A stretch of 64,000 bases of DNA from Allium sativum. Its lineage: Eukaryota; Streptophyta; Magnoliopsida; Asparagales; Amaryllidaceae. Below the pieces are notes generated by a model. The model did no database searches, was not told the DNA's origin, and saw nothing but the letters and a program-made list of their open reading frames with translations. The translations under genes were made by a program, and so were the position numbers. Shown here piece by piece: positions 12,145-25,419 of this stretch. Location of the stretch: the NCBI GenBank assembly GCA_030737875.1, contig CM060911.1, positions 110,154,625 to 110,218,624 of the forward strand. The letters are read 5' to 3'. Each line of letters begins with the position of its first letter. The first letter of the stretch is position 1.

Positions 12145-15100
12145 TGGAACGACAACGGATTTTGCTCGGACCTAATCGATCGCAAAATCGACCAAGACCG
12201 TTCGAATCCCGTATACGCTAACTCTGAGCATACAACACATCATAACAAATAACAGAAGACTTTTATAAACATCATAATAATGTTACATCAGAGTTAAGAA
12301 TATATCAGAGTATATAAAAAAAATACAACGGAAGATTAATTTACAATAAATGTAATACAATGCACATCGGAAACAAATAAACTAACACAGTGGAAGACTA
12401 TCAATGCTCTGGACACAGCTTTAAGATTCAATCCAGAATCCTGCTCATGTATTTGCAACATAAACTACTCGACTGCCCGTGTGGAAAATAGGAGCACCCG
12501 AGTTTGCAAGGGAAAAGCAAACTACAGGTCAGTCACGGGACTGGTGTGAGAAACTCTATAGTTAAAATTAACTTATATAAAATGATAAGGCAAATCACAC
12601 GACCACGCCACTAACATGGAACGGGTTTACCCCCACGAATGCCAGTGTATAAACAACAATCAATATAGATATATGGATCTACTATGCATAAATCAACATG
12701 CAATATCCCAATCTACCGATTTAGATTAATCACCACACTTAGATTTTCCAAATCCAATTCAATTTACAGAAATTATTCCTTTGGATTTTATTCCCGATTT
12801 CTTATTTCAAATCATTTGAAATACATATCTAACTTTCTATAACAAAGTAGATTTCACTTCGGGATCTCAAATCAAATCATTTGGAAACGTGAATTCCAAA
12901 ACATAACAATGCATACAAACAAGTATGCAACCAAATATCGTGCTCCCCATCGACAAGGCAAAGGGTACGCACCTAGCAACTCGATATATATAAATGTGCA
13001 CCTACCCCACATAGGAACAGGCTACATCGACGATGCACCTCCCACACATGGAGAGCATACACCGCCCTCTCACCCATACCTTTAGTCTCAGGATTACCCG
13101 AATCTTTAGCCACATAGGGAAAATCATTTCACAACATAATAATCACAAGTACTTTCAAAATATAGTACTTCACATCAGTAATTCACACATATGATTATTC
13201 ACTATTAATCACATAACCTTTGAGCTCGTACGTCTCAAAGAAGGGTGTTAAGCAAGAGAATAAATTCTTCGCCACCAAACAGATACATCATTAATAGCAA
13301 CTAATCAAATATGTAATGAACTACAATGTAAAACCTTAATACATTTCCAAATCATTTCGAAATCATCGGGTTTTAGGCCTCGAAATCCTTTCTGTTTTAT
13401 AAAACATTTTTATAAAACATTCCCTGTCCAAAGTCGGGAATACATTTCTTTTCACTTAAGAAAAATATATTATTTCAAAATCATTCAATAAATTTGAAAT
13501 GAACACAACATCGCTAAACACCTTATCGTCAAATCGTGAAGTGTTTCACAAGGCGTTAGCACACAGATATTTTCAACCCAACCCAATGCTAAATGTAAAA
13601 GCATATTCTGCTCATAAACTGGTCGAGCACCATTCACACAATCAATCAGTCACAATCAATATCAACAACCACATATATTTGGTTTACACCACATCTCATG
13701 TTTTTGGTAAATTTAATCACCATTCATTCTTTCAAATATAATTAAAGATTTATTCTAATTCCAATTGGTTTCACCTCTAAAATCATTTCATATTGATTGT
13801 TCTACATTTTGGAAATTAATCCTGCTTTTACTCGGGTTAAAGAACTAATGACATTTAAACACCGTTCACGACAAACCCCAAATCCAATTTGATATTAAAC
13901 ACAAGGCTCTGAATAGAAAATAGTATCGTCTTATATTCAACATCAAATTCTGAAACCAACAAATATCATATTGGGAATAACGATATTAATATATCTTTCA
14001 AATTTCCACAACCATATCTGTATAATCACGAAATCCAACATCGAAATATTCCGAAGATAATTTCGATTCAAATCCATTCCAATTCATATATTGGAAATTC
14101 TGGTTATTTTTAAAACCATTCAAATCCAAATTATTTATTTATTTAAAAATAATTGGATTTTAATTCTAGTTCAAAACTAGTTCATTTCGATAAAAATCTA
14201 TTTTAACTTTTCAAATATGGGATTTTTCAGCCCAATTCTTTCCAAATCATTTGTTATGATTTTACACTAATTATTAATATTTTTAATTATTTTATCAAGG
14301 CCTGTACAGTCGATTTCCACAAACGGCCATCGAACTGCACTTACAACGACCTTTTCCTATTTTGATTTAGACATAATTCCAAATCAAACCATTAGATTTC
14401 AAATTTCTCATATTAATTAGAAAGCTCTATTCGATACGAACCCAACGGTCCCGGTTTCAGGAGAATCCGACTGTCGGATCTCTTGTAATGTCCGTTCGAA
14501 GTTAATGGTCGAAATTCGCGAACTGCCGTAGCGCGGCGCGTTCTATTCAGGCCATTATACTATATATATTATATATATAATATATATAACATATATTTCG
14601 TCGATTTCCTTTTTAAAACGTATTTTATAAATCGTTTTCAAAATGATTTCAACTTCATATTCAATTTCTAATCAAAATTGAATATTCCATATACACGACA
14701 ATTTTATACAGTGTATATATATGTTAAAAATTATATTTTTAACAACCAAATCATTTTCACATTTCATATATATATATATATATCGTTTTCATTTCATATA
14801 TACATTGTTTTCACATTTCATATATATATCGTTTTCATTTCATATATATATCGTTTTCACATTTCATATATATATCGTTTTCATTTCATATATATATCGT
14901 TTTCGTTTCATATATATCGTTTTCATTTCATATATATATATATATATATTATTTCCACCTTTCATATATATATATATATAATATTTTCACTTTTTAATAT
15001 ATACGATATTTTCACTTTTCAATATATACGATATTTTCACTTTCAATATATATACGATATTTTCACTTTCAATATATATAAGATATTTTCACTTTCAATA

Positions 15101-16987
15101 TATACGATATTTTCACTTTTCAATGTATACGATATTTTCACTTTCAATATATACGATACTTTCACTTTTAATATATATACTATATTTTCACTTTCAATAT
15201 ATACGATATTTTCACTTTCAATATATACGATATTTTCACTTTTCAATATATATATATATATATATTTCATTCCACATCACGATCAATTTATTTCATTTCA
15301 CATCACGATCAATTTATTTTATTTCACATCACGATCAATTTTCACATAGAATACAATCAAACAAGTCGTCCATGGTCTGTGGACGACGGGGAGCAGTTCA
15401 TACATGCAGTTACAAAATAAATAACTGTACAGAAAATTTAAAGTGAGAGAATTCTCACATTGGGATCCCCTCCGCCAGTTTTATCTGAATTTCTGAACAG
15501 TCTAGATTTGAATTTGCCCGGAATTCCAACGTGCTCGGAATTGGACCGGGTCAGTTTTGTTGCGAAGCTATCACCCCCACGATCGCAACGGATCCAGTTT
15601 CATTGAATTTGGCCCTCGTATGAAGAAGATATCGTATTAAATACTTTGGATATTTAAATAAGGATTAATTAAAATAATTATTTCCAAATTTACCCCTAAT
15701 CTCCTTCAAACCCTATAGGCCATTCACGATCGAAACCCATTCCCCCTTTTCTCTCCTCTGCGCTGCCACGTCAGTCCACTAGAGCTCGATCAGAATAGCC
15801 CACGACCTCCGCCGATGAACCAACTCCTTGCACCTCGACCGGCGCGCCACCCGAGCCCCCATCGCGACTGGAATCTCCCTTGAAACGCGGCGCTTTCTCA
15901 GCCCAAATTCGAGCCAGATACACAACTATATTACATCAAACAGGTAGGGATTGGAAGAGCATGAGAAGTACTTTGATTTTGGTTTTGGATTGAGGACTTA
16001 AATCTTCATGATTTAGGAGAAAAATCACCTCGAAATTTCGAGGGTTTCAGCCATTAGAACGAGAGATGGCGGGTCCTTGTTCTGAGGGTTAGGGTTTAGC
16101 CAAAGTGTATATATATAATGTTTTAATAATGTTAAATTTCGAAAATTCTTGTTTATCATCACGAACTCCAATTCAAACCCAACGAATGTTACCCCTAGCT
16201 AATTACCCCTATTCCGAACACAATGGGATATGTTTCGTAACCTAATTCGGCTGTTACGATCAGTTTTTCTTTAAATTAAATTATAAATCAATATATATTT
16301 AATTTAAATGTACATTTTAATTTACTGGGGCCACATACGGACTCTAAAAATTCCCGAAAAATATTTTCTAACTTCGTATTGACGATATGGTCCTAACAAA
16401 ACTTGTTTCATCGAATTTTGAGACAATTTGAAAATTGGCCCTTTTCTGGTCGATCCAATTTAATAAAAATCGACCAAACACATTTTCCTTTGCCACGCTC
16501 ACATACTAGCTTCAAAAATTATGAAATTTGAAACCTAGCAATAATTTGACATCCGGATCCAACAAAAGTGGTTTCGTCGAATTCTGAGGTCGTTTGCAAA
16601 ATAGCTATTTTCACGGGCTATATAAACTCTATAGCGACCTTTCTGAAAATTCATTTAGTCATAACTTTTGCTTCCCGATATGAAACTTCGAATTTTCAAA
16701 TTCGTTAGAAAGATATTCACTAACAGATTTAAATATTTTTGGTTTCACTAAAATCCATTTTATTTTGCACCCAGTACAGTCAGTCAAAGTTTGAAATGAA
16801 ATTTTGAAACTGTCGCGCCATTTCAGGCCTTGTTCATAATTCAAAGTTATTATATTTATTTTTAAATATCGATTCAAACATACTTTTTGTCGTTATTATT
16901 TAAAATAATTCTTTTTAAATATTCAAAATTCATTAAAATTGCCCGTTTAAAATTTTTAAATTGGCTCAGAATTTTCGGGTTGTTACA
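12145..16987 (-). repeat. 5' LTR of the LARD (4843 bp)
   Basis: Partner of 6448-11324. It ends on the plus strand in GGGTTGTTACA, followed immediately by TSD TTGAA. Its other edge reads TGGAACGACAACGG instead of TGTAACGGCAACGG. Its minisatellite (14765-15265) has a different number and order of units from the other LTR. Confidence 0.9.
14765..15265 (-). repeat. Minisatellite in LARD 5' LTR
   Basis: Same two unit types as at 9085-9600: CGTTTTCATTTCATATATAT units, then ATATTTTCACTTTCAATATA units. Copy number and unit order differ between the two LTRs, so the arrays have changed since insertion. The 223-codon plus-strand frame at 14678-15349 is a repeat read-through. Confidence 0.9.
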
Positions 16988-17142
16988 TTGAATTAGAATT
17001 GTCAATATTAAAATATCATTTTTATTGAATTAGAATTGTCAATATTAAAATGTCATGTTTATTGAATTAGAATTGTCAATATTAAAATGTCATGTTTATT
17101 GAATTAGAATTGCCAACATAAAATTATCATTTTTATTTGTTA
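16988..17142 (+). mobile_element. LTR copy Q, segment 2 (minisatellite)
   Basis: About four 37-bp units starting TTGAATTAGAATTGTC and ending ATGTCATGTTTA. They continue the array interrupted at 6447. The first five bases are the second TTGAA of the LARD TSD. The segment is cut at 17143 by CACTA-1. Confidence 0.85.
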
Positions 17143-17530
17143 AACTACACCAGAAAATGCCTTTAGCACCGTTTAAAAAACGCTACCAAAGCCTACGGTA
17201 GCGTTTTAGAGAACGCTACTACAGGTCCCGCAACTAAAAGTCTGTTTTTTCTGTTGCGTTTACATAAACGCTGCCAAACTAAAGCAACCAAAAATTTTCT
17301 GTAGCGTTTAAAAAATCCAACCAAAACTAACATTTTTTGGTTGCGTTTTTGCTTGGTCCATTTCTTTGATTTTCTGTAGCATTTATTTTATGTAACTAAA
17401 AACTTTTTGTTGCATTTATTTTATGCCACTATAAATTCAGATAGTATTTTACGTTTGTTTCAGTAGCATCTGAGAAACGCTGCTGAAATGTATTGATTGT
17501 TTTGTAGCTTTTTTTAAATGCTACTATATA
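17143..17530. repeat. Left terminus and subterminal repeats of CACTA-1
   Basis: After the terminal repeat come many direct and inverted copies of a short motif around GTAGCGTTTTA, AACGCTACC and GTTGCGTTT (17180-17500). Dense subterminal repeats of 10-12 bp are the binding sites of TNPA-type proteins in En/Spm elements. The role here is inferred from that family. Confidence 0.75.
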
Positions 17531-20159
17531 CTGTTCATGGCTTACATTGTTTCCAGCAACCAGCTTTGTAATAGTCATACCAAAATCAGCATCAATCATA
17601 TAATTATCATATTCAAACCAACAATGAACCAATCATAAAGTCAACATATTCAAATAATTGATAACACGTTAATTACATAAGTACTACCCATAACCATTTA
17701 GATAATAGTTGTTTGACAAAAACGAACAAGTTCATATACCATAAGCATTCTCAAAGAGTTTTACTTAAGTACCGACTAATATCATAATACATATAACAAT
17801 TTAAATCACGTCCGTTGTTGATGATGATCTTTACTCCGGAAAAGCTAATTACCTGTAAACACATTCGATAATCATCAATAAGTATTTGTCATGAATTATC
17901 AAATAATATTCAAGTAATTAATAATGCCCAGTAATTATTAAACAAAGATTCATACTTAACAAACAACAAAGAAAGATGATGGGATTAAACAAGGCTTGGC
18001 ATTTAAACCAAGTTACCTTGCAGTTACAGGGAATGTCAATTCCCCATTCCAAGAATTTTGCATTTGCCTGCACCGCCCCATATGTTATTCGCATCATACT
18101 TGTACCCTCTCTCCTATTTTTCTATTATACAGACATCTAATATTTGATCTGAACATATATGGCGCAAATAAAATATGCAGGGTCACTTTACTAATACCCA
18201 AGCATGTATTGAAGCGGCAGAGGTAATAGGAGTACATGCAGCATGTACATGTAGTACATGAATAATGGCCTGGTGGCAAGACAAAATAAGGTGCCTGCAT
18301 CAAAAGATGCAACAACAAGTGGTGGAAAAACAGTCCAATACCGATCACGCATTTAAAATTTCATGTAGTAGAGAGAAGCATGAACAAAAGCAAAATTTGT
18401 GAAATTTTTTTATAACCATTTTAGGGAAGAGAATAGTATTTCTCCTGCTATTTTCATATTTGTCACCATTAGCACATTTTGTTTGGTTAGACTTCAGCAT
18501 TTATCTTCATCTTTGGTGGCAGCAATAGTAAGTTTGCATAGTTAAATAGATCATCCAGAAAAGAGTGGTCTTTAAATGGTTATCCAAAGCATTGTTCTGC
18601 CCTCTGATGGTTTGATTTTGCTTGTGCAGGCTTTGGATTAGGTTGCTTACTGGGAAGGATATTCCAGATCTTTCTTTATCTACCGATTTCTATGTTTAAA
18701 TTTAAAACTCTGTAAGCTGTAATGAAATGCTCTAAGACTGTAATATTTATGCAGCAGAACAGTGGTCATTTTTTTGCTAATTTAAAACTATGTAAGACTT
18801 TAATATTTATGCTCGGTAAGACTGATGAAATACTCTTTAAGGCTGTAACGAATTGTTGGCTGTTTTTAGATTTTAACTGAAGGTTTTTATTAATATTTAT
18901 GCCGATTTTAACTCAAAATGTATATGTTTGTGACTTTGTTTATCTGTCAGTGAGAGTTGAAACTGCTGAAATTATATCATATTAGCATGTCTGTTAAATA
19001 GAAATATTACAGTTGCAGGTTTATATTATTTTTTGAAAACGGTAATTTACCGCTACCGACAAAACGGTTAAATCGGTTACCGATGTATCGGTGACGGTAA
19101 CGGTATGCATTTTTGATTTATCAAAGAAAACGGTTTGGTAACGGTATTTGTATAATGTTAACGGTAACCGTTATCATAACAGCCCGATATGTTTTGGAAT
19201 AATTTCTCATAATATTTCCATGATGTATGTTCTGTCAACTTTTTATTTATTGTGCATGCCTTTTCCGTTCTCTATGTAATGTATGCCTGTGTGAATGTTA
19301 TGTTGTAATAGGGTTGCAAGATTATTATATTATTATCAAGAAACTTCTAATAAATATTTATGTACATTTAACGGTATGCTGATTGTAAAATTATCACTAT
19401 TGATGGTATATATGTAATTGTAGATAAACGATAGGATGGTAAGGGTAGTTTTACCAGTTACTAAAATAGTTGCTTCATTATTTTATTAATCCTAACAGTA
19501 AACGCGCAAGGTTATGTCAAATTTTATAAACCCTTTAGTGTTTTTTTTCACTGTTTCTGTTTTTAGTTTTTCTAACTTTTCTTATTTTATTTAGATATTT
19601 CTTTTGTTCTTCATGCCAAATTGTCACCCAGCAATCTATGTCATTTCATGTGGTTTCAATATTTTTTCGTTTTGCTATCAACTTTTAATACCTTCTGTAT
19701 TAAAAACTTGGATATTATTGAAGAAAAAATAAATAAATTAGACTGAAGAGATTTAAGTGAAAATTTTCAAACATATTACTTGTATTTTTGGCTTCACACA
19801 ATTCGATTTGACAGACTTATAGTAGATAAACTTCATTAATGATCGGTTTGATTATCCACTACAACTCCATCCAAACCATCTCGAGGACCCTAGGCTGCTA
19901 ATTTAATTTTTCAGTTTTCAACTGAAAATTGTGAAATAATTATCTAAAATAACAATTTCCTTAAGCTTAACTAACTGGTATAATTTGTTCTTTATTCTAT
20001 GATGATAAATTCTTGGCGAAAAACAACGTATTTACTGTTATACTAACTTTTCTAATTCTAAACAAAATGATTGCTCTTGAAATTACTAGTGTTTGTTTAC
20101 GAACAGTCTGATAGGCAGAATTCATAAAAAAATATTGTTAAACTGAAAAATAATACTTA
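17531..20159. other. Gene-free 3' region of CACTA-1
   Basis: AT-rich sequence between the left terminus and the last recognisable exon of the TNPA-like gene. It has only short chance frames. It contains the ACGGTAACCG-rich block at 19030-19190. No further transposon gene, such as a Ulp1-like protease, was recognised. Confidence 0.55.
19030..19190. repeat. ACGGTAACCG-rich block
   Basis: Many direct and inverted copies of ACGGTAA, CGGTTACCG and AACGGTAACCG lie within 160 bp, giving strong self-complementarity. It could be a small MITE or a local repeat expansion. I could not identify clear terminal repeats or a TSD. Confidence 0.5.
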
Positions 20160-23100
20160 CTTGAACTTGATTCCCCAATGACATATGCCGTCAGCCAAGC
20201 TACGGTAGTTCCAAAAGCATCTTCCATGTATGTACACTCCGACGTAGGTCTCCATAGTAATGCATCATTAACTCTCACAAAGTCTACCCAAACTTTTACC
20301 GCATCGTCTCCTAAAGGAACACAGTGAACCGTTGATGCCGGATCAGTTGAAGCGATAGTTCCTTCGGCCACTACTCGTCCCGTTTCAGCCACATCAATCA
20401 GCTTGCATTTATTATTTGCTACCAGAATCAAGCTCTTCTGGATAAGTAAACCAAAGTAACATTTTTTACAAAATAGAGCAGTCAAAATATTATGTAAACA
20501 ACATTTTTTTTAAATGAGCATATGTACATAATGGAGTACTCGCCCATGTAAACAATATAAATACAATTTATTTTACTTCTTTACCATGATAATTCAATGT
20601 CCAATAAATTACCTGACGAGTTGATTTAGCATTGCAAGGAGAAGTTGAAATGTTTGTTGTAGCCTTGAAAGGAGGAGACGAGATGCTTTCTTTTTCAGCT
20701 ACAACTTTTGACTTTGGCCATGCTATTTTCTTGCCAACGGCCTCTTTAATACATGACATATCTATTGTGGGGCGCCACAAGTAAGCATCCTCTTTTTTGC
20801 ACAGTCTACCAAAACCACTACGGCTAACGGACTAAGCGGAATACCGTTCACAATCATTTTTGAATCACTCGAGCAAAGTCTTCCTTCGGCAACCAACGTC
20901 TCACCCTCGTTCCAATCATAAAGCTTGCATTTGTTGTTTGTGCTACTAGTTTTACTCTAAAAAGAACAATAAATGTGTTTAACGGAAAAGAAATATACAA
21001 CTACAAATAGTTACCGTGAATCATAAATTTTACCGTAATGTCTTCTATCATGTGTCCTCCCAACGCAACAACACGATTTGCAGGCCATGCCACTGACTTA
21101 TCCTTGGCTTCTCCTAATACTGATAAACTAGATGTAGGCCTCCATAAATAAGCGTCTGGTCTCTTTATGCAATCTATAACAACTTTCACAGCATTTGGTC
21201 CAATACGAATATCATTGACAACTTCATTTGGATCGGTGGACACCACTCTCCCTTCGGCAACAATTTCATCGGTTCCATCCAAATTCAACAGCTCACATGT
21301 GTTGTCATTATTCTACAATCATTCAGTCAAAAATTATGTTGATTATAGGATTTAAAACTAACCTCTAAATGGTGTTATATCAATATATAAGTGATTTATA
21401 CCATTTCAGGTGTGCTTCCTTCTTTCGAACATTCATTACCCTGCCAAATTGTCAAGGTAAAATACATGTTACATTCATTGAGCAGTGCATCAGGGAACTA
21501 TTTTACAAGATATAAGAGTGGCTGAACTAAGTTAATATGACCATAATTTCATGGAATATTTGAATATCAAATAAATAATGAGAACTGATTAGGGAATTCT
21601 TGTGTTATATTTATTTGTGGATGAACAAAATACGCTAGCTGCTGCCCCAATTCAATGGCTGTAGCACTAAGACTGGAGCATGGGAACAAATGCAGTGACA
21701 TGATGTCCATGTTCAATTAGTATACAGTCTGAACACAAAATGCATAAATTAATATATTGCGCATTAAAATGTATACCTGTTTGTTTACTAGAGAGCGAAC
21801 CACATTCTCCAATTCTGAAATTCTTTTGTGACACTGAGTTATCTGAGTATCCCTCGATTGTGCCAAAGCTAACTTGGTTTTAGTATACCCCCTTCCTAGT
21901 GCTCTTATCCGTCCGGGTTTATCTTGTCCCAAAATTTGTACAATTGCATCTTCTTGGATATTATTTATTGAGTCGGACGGTTTTGCATTTTCAATTTTTT
22001 TAATCTCTTCCTATTTAAATTAACATACATGTATGTTATATACAAAGGTAAAAATGTCACAATATTCAATTAGTGACAAAAAATAAAAATACTTACAATA
22101 ACATTTGCAACATCCGTATTCACTGGTTCACCATTCTTTTTAGTATGAGATTTAACCCAAATATCTGTTCTAGTTATGGAAGATGAATCTTGACTATGCT
22201 TTTTCTAAATTTAAAAACACAAAAAATAAATCAGTTGATATTTATTAGCTAGCTAGATAAATAATGCTACGTTTAATTAACTAACCAAATCGTCGGTAAA
22301 TCGAGTCCAGTTGTGTGCGGCAATTGTTTTTGCCTAATGGCTCTATATTTCTCACTTTTTGCCTGAAAATACATAATTTAGCCTTAGACTCTAAACTTGT
22401 TTAATCCACAATTTAGCTTTAGAGTAAATAATTTTGAATAAAATATGTAAGCATACCTTAAACTCCAAACTTAATTTCGCCTTTACAAACGATCTCCACT
22501 CGCTCATGTTTTTTATATTGTAAGGTTTCAAGCTAAGTCTTTCCTCTTCCGTCGTTGCATTAACTAACTTTCGGACCAATTTGCTTTTTGATGATCTCCA
22601 AATAGTTCCCATTTGTTGAAATATGGATGTTTTTTGCCATTCTTCCACTTTGAATCTAGCCTACAAGTAAGCAATTTGATAACATGCATTATTTTCAGTT
22701 TAGTGACTATTAGTGACAGAAATAAGCAAGCAATTTCATATTAAAAGAATCTAGTAATATCTAAACTATATACATAAGTTCAGATTTGGGCACATGTAAA
22801 CATAGAAAACTAATAGGCATTCTACTGCTTGTGATTTTAATGCCCTGTCAATATTTTTGAAGACACCCCAAACCCAATTTCGTTTCGGGTTTGCAAGCGT
22901 CGATTTGGTTGATTTGTAAGCAATGTACTTAAAGATCTCAATTTACACCCACTCCGCCATTTATATATGTAACTTTTATTTTTAATTTTCTATCCCCTTA
23001 AGGTATTAATTGAAATACAATCACATCTACATGTATACAAAATATAGTATGATGTAACATGTGCGCGCGCACACACATGCAGCCATTATTGATGTAAAAA

Positions 23101-25399
23101 GATATCCGATGCACAACTTAGTGGGCCTCTCCCAAAAGACAAAAAAAACCTGTCTAATATTAAGAATACAGATCACCGTTGTTGGCAGTGGTTATTTTAG
23201 GCACAACATATTTTAATTTTTGAATCTCATTGTGTTTTCATAATGGGTTGAATTCGGGTAAAGATTTAAAAGTTTAGTTCCATATTGTCACATATTGTGT
23301 CACAAGCTTGTGTCTTGATAAGATTGCATTATGTTTGCAAAAGTGGTCCATGTTTATTGAATGGTTCAGATCGATTTTATATCACAAATTATGCTGCTAT
23401 TTTTGCGTTTAAATGAAAGTTACTATGTATATAAACACAGTATGTGTAATATTTGGTGAGTAGTATGGTTGACGCACAAGGTAGTCAAAAATTATAATAT
23501 ATATTTGTTTACACTTTAAAATGTTTGTAATTTAGTTTTAATTTAATCAATAAGTTGTCATAATTAAAATTTAAATATTTCTATTTTAACCAAGTATGCG
23601 TATCAACTCGACGTCGAAACCGAAATTGTTATAGACTTCCCTCAATAAAATTATGTCCTCATAATTTCTTATAGGGAATAGTAAATAGCTTATACCTCGA
23701 CTTTTATGTATTCAACATGTCATGTATATATCATTCTTCTTTGTGGCTTTTATATTCTAACTCATTTTGTCGTCTCCAAAGAATTTCAAATTAATTAGTT
23801 TAAATATTTTTATTAACCACATACAAATTATTATTATTATTATTATTATTCTTTTGTTTTTGTGAAAAAATTTCTAATTTCCAAAAAAAGGGCATAGTTC
23901 TCTCTTTTTGTACAAACGGACTTTTACAATTTTACAATGGTAATTAAACAATATGCACCAACCACAGTGTCGGAAACACAATATATACATCAATATTTGT
24001 AATTTTACAGTTTTTAATCCAAAAATGTACCTTTGTATAGTAGTTATAAGCAAATTAGCCTATTATTAAGTTATGCGTAAGCACGCAAAAGCGAGCGACA
24101 GCTGCAAAAATCCCCATAAACTCCGAAATGTGCCTATTGTTAATCTCAGCTTAAATATCAGTATCATAGAATAAATTATAAGAAGTATGCATTAAATATA
24201 TTGTACAACATTTTTTTTCTGTTGCTGCTGCCAATTGCTGCAGCAAATTTTCTTTTCTATTTTTTTGACTATGATCACTTGCATTATCGCCACATATTAA
24301 CCAAGTAGACAAAACAGTCCTTTTTAGCATATTTACTTGCTGTATTCCTGGTGCTACAAATATCATAACCTATTCTTACAAAAACCAGTGATACAAGTAG
24401 AAGCAGATCTTAAATTATGACTGCATGTGCATGTGCAAGAAAACAATCTAACACTTATAAAAGAGGCTTTCTACACAGGCTACAATCCAGAAAGGATTGG
24501 TGATTTTTTTTTATGAACTTGTAACTAAGGTTCATATGGACGTGTGCAGAGATGTATACAACTGATTTTGGCAGGCATTCATAGTATAGAGCGGCATAAT
24601 GTATATATGCTTGGTTATTAGCAAAGGTAAGTAAATATAGTTAAACATATGAACATTGACGATAAACACAAATGCGTGTACAACGAGTGCTCAGGTGTGA
24701 CACATGTGCATGAACATTGACGATAATTCATCATGCAGTAAACGATAAAATGGTTTGGCTGCAGGTTAAAATAGAAATATTTAAAGTTTAATTATGACAG
24801 CTTATTGATTAAGAAAAGCAATTATTAAGATCCCATACCTGAATCGAATCCCACAATACAACTTTCAATTCATCGCTTAGAAACCTCCAATCGGCAAGTG
24901 TAACCGGTACATGTTCTCGTACAAGCGGCCCAAGATAAGAAGATAAATGTACTGAGCCCTCTCCTATGGGTATGGCTACCTCATTGACTTCAATTTCAAT
25001 TCGATTCCCAAGAATTAGCGGAAGTTTTTTTGCTCTTGTTGGACCTCTAGGACGTTTTTTCACATCGATATTTGCAGTTTTAACTTCATTTGATCCATTG
25101 AATTCCTCTTCGGCATCAACATTTTCTTCGGAAGCTATTTCAACTTCTTCACGTATTTCATTTTCTTCACGTATTTCATTTTCTTCATGGAGCATTTCAG
25201 TTTCCTCATGCATTTCATTTTCTTCACAAGTCATTTCAATTTCCGCACATGGCATTTGTAATTTCTTGTGCCGTAATTCTAGTTCTTTGTCTACATTGCA
25301 AGCTTTAACGGTTGGTTTGTTGTATTTGGATTTTGGCTTATACTTTCGGGATTTCTCGTTCTTCAACTATTGGCGAGTACGTACTAAGCTTATGTGCAT
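20160..25399 (-). pseudogene. TNPA-like accessory gene of CACTA-1 (broken)
   Basis: A multi-exon minus-strand gene. Likely exons: 25399-24839, 22660-22458, 22364-22297, 22205-22098, 22013-21778, 21445-21404, 21313-21034, 20956-20613, 20438-20156; the first junction keeps phase and the others are approximate. Exon 1 is acidic (repeated EENE/EE motifs at 25120-25260) and has a basic KKRPRGPTRAKKLP segment. Exons 2-4 match the plant Ptta/En/Spm transposase family (PF03004): WRSSKSKLVRKL, EWRSFVKAKLS and SEKYRAIRQKQ. Exon 5 has ILGQDKPGRIRALGRGYTK plus a short coiled-coil. The last three exons are tandem DUF8039-like repeats, each with VAEG, DAYLWRPT (or ALLWRPT) and AWP. Damage: an in-frame TAG at 25369-25367, 10 codons after the first ATG, and a one-base loss in an A6 run at about 20793 that breaks the second DUF8039 repeat. 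TNPA proteins bind subterminal repeats; that role is inferred. Confidence 0.75.
22661..24838 (-). other. Long intron of the TNPA-like gene
   Basis: 2.2 kb between a GTATGGG donor at 24838 and a CTTGTAG acceptor at 22661, joining two exons in phase. It includes an (ATT)7 microsatellite near 23830 and a GCGCGCACACAC stretch near 23065. A 71-codon minus-strand frame at 24151-24366 resembles nothing I recognise. Confidence 0.55.
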
Positions 25400-25419
25400 A
25401 TCCTTATCCTTTTGCTGCG

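Larger units (their letters stand above)
6448..16987 (-). mobile_element. Complete non-autonomous LARD-like LTR retrotransposon
   Basis: This is a structurally complete LTR element on the minus strand: 5' LTR 12145-16987, primer site 12131-12142, internal region 11325-12144, purine tract 11325-11336 and 3' LTR 6448-11324. The LTRs start TGTAACAACC and end GTTACA (mutated to GTTCCA in the 5' copy). A 5-bp TSD, TTGAA, flanks it exactly (6443-6447 and 16988-16992). No gag or pol reading frame exists, so mobilisation must have relied on proteins supplied in trans. LARDs (large retrotransposon derivatives) normally have long internal regions; here the internal part is only about a sixth of one LTR. 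The tRNA-iMet-type primer site and the TGTAACA ends suggest a Tekay/Del-like helper, which is inference. Confidence 0.9.

Noticed and set aside
17429..17632. 67-codon minus-strand frame near the left end of CACTA-1
   Set aside because: It overlaps the subterminal repeats, has no known domain and no convincing splice link to the TNPA-like gene.
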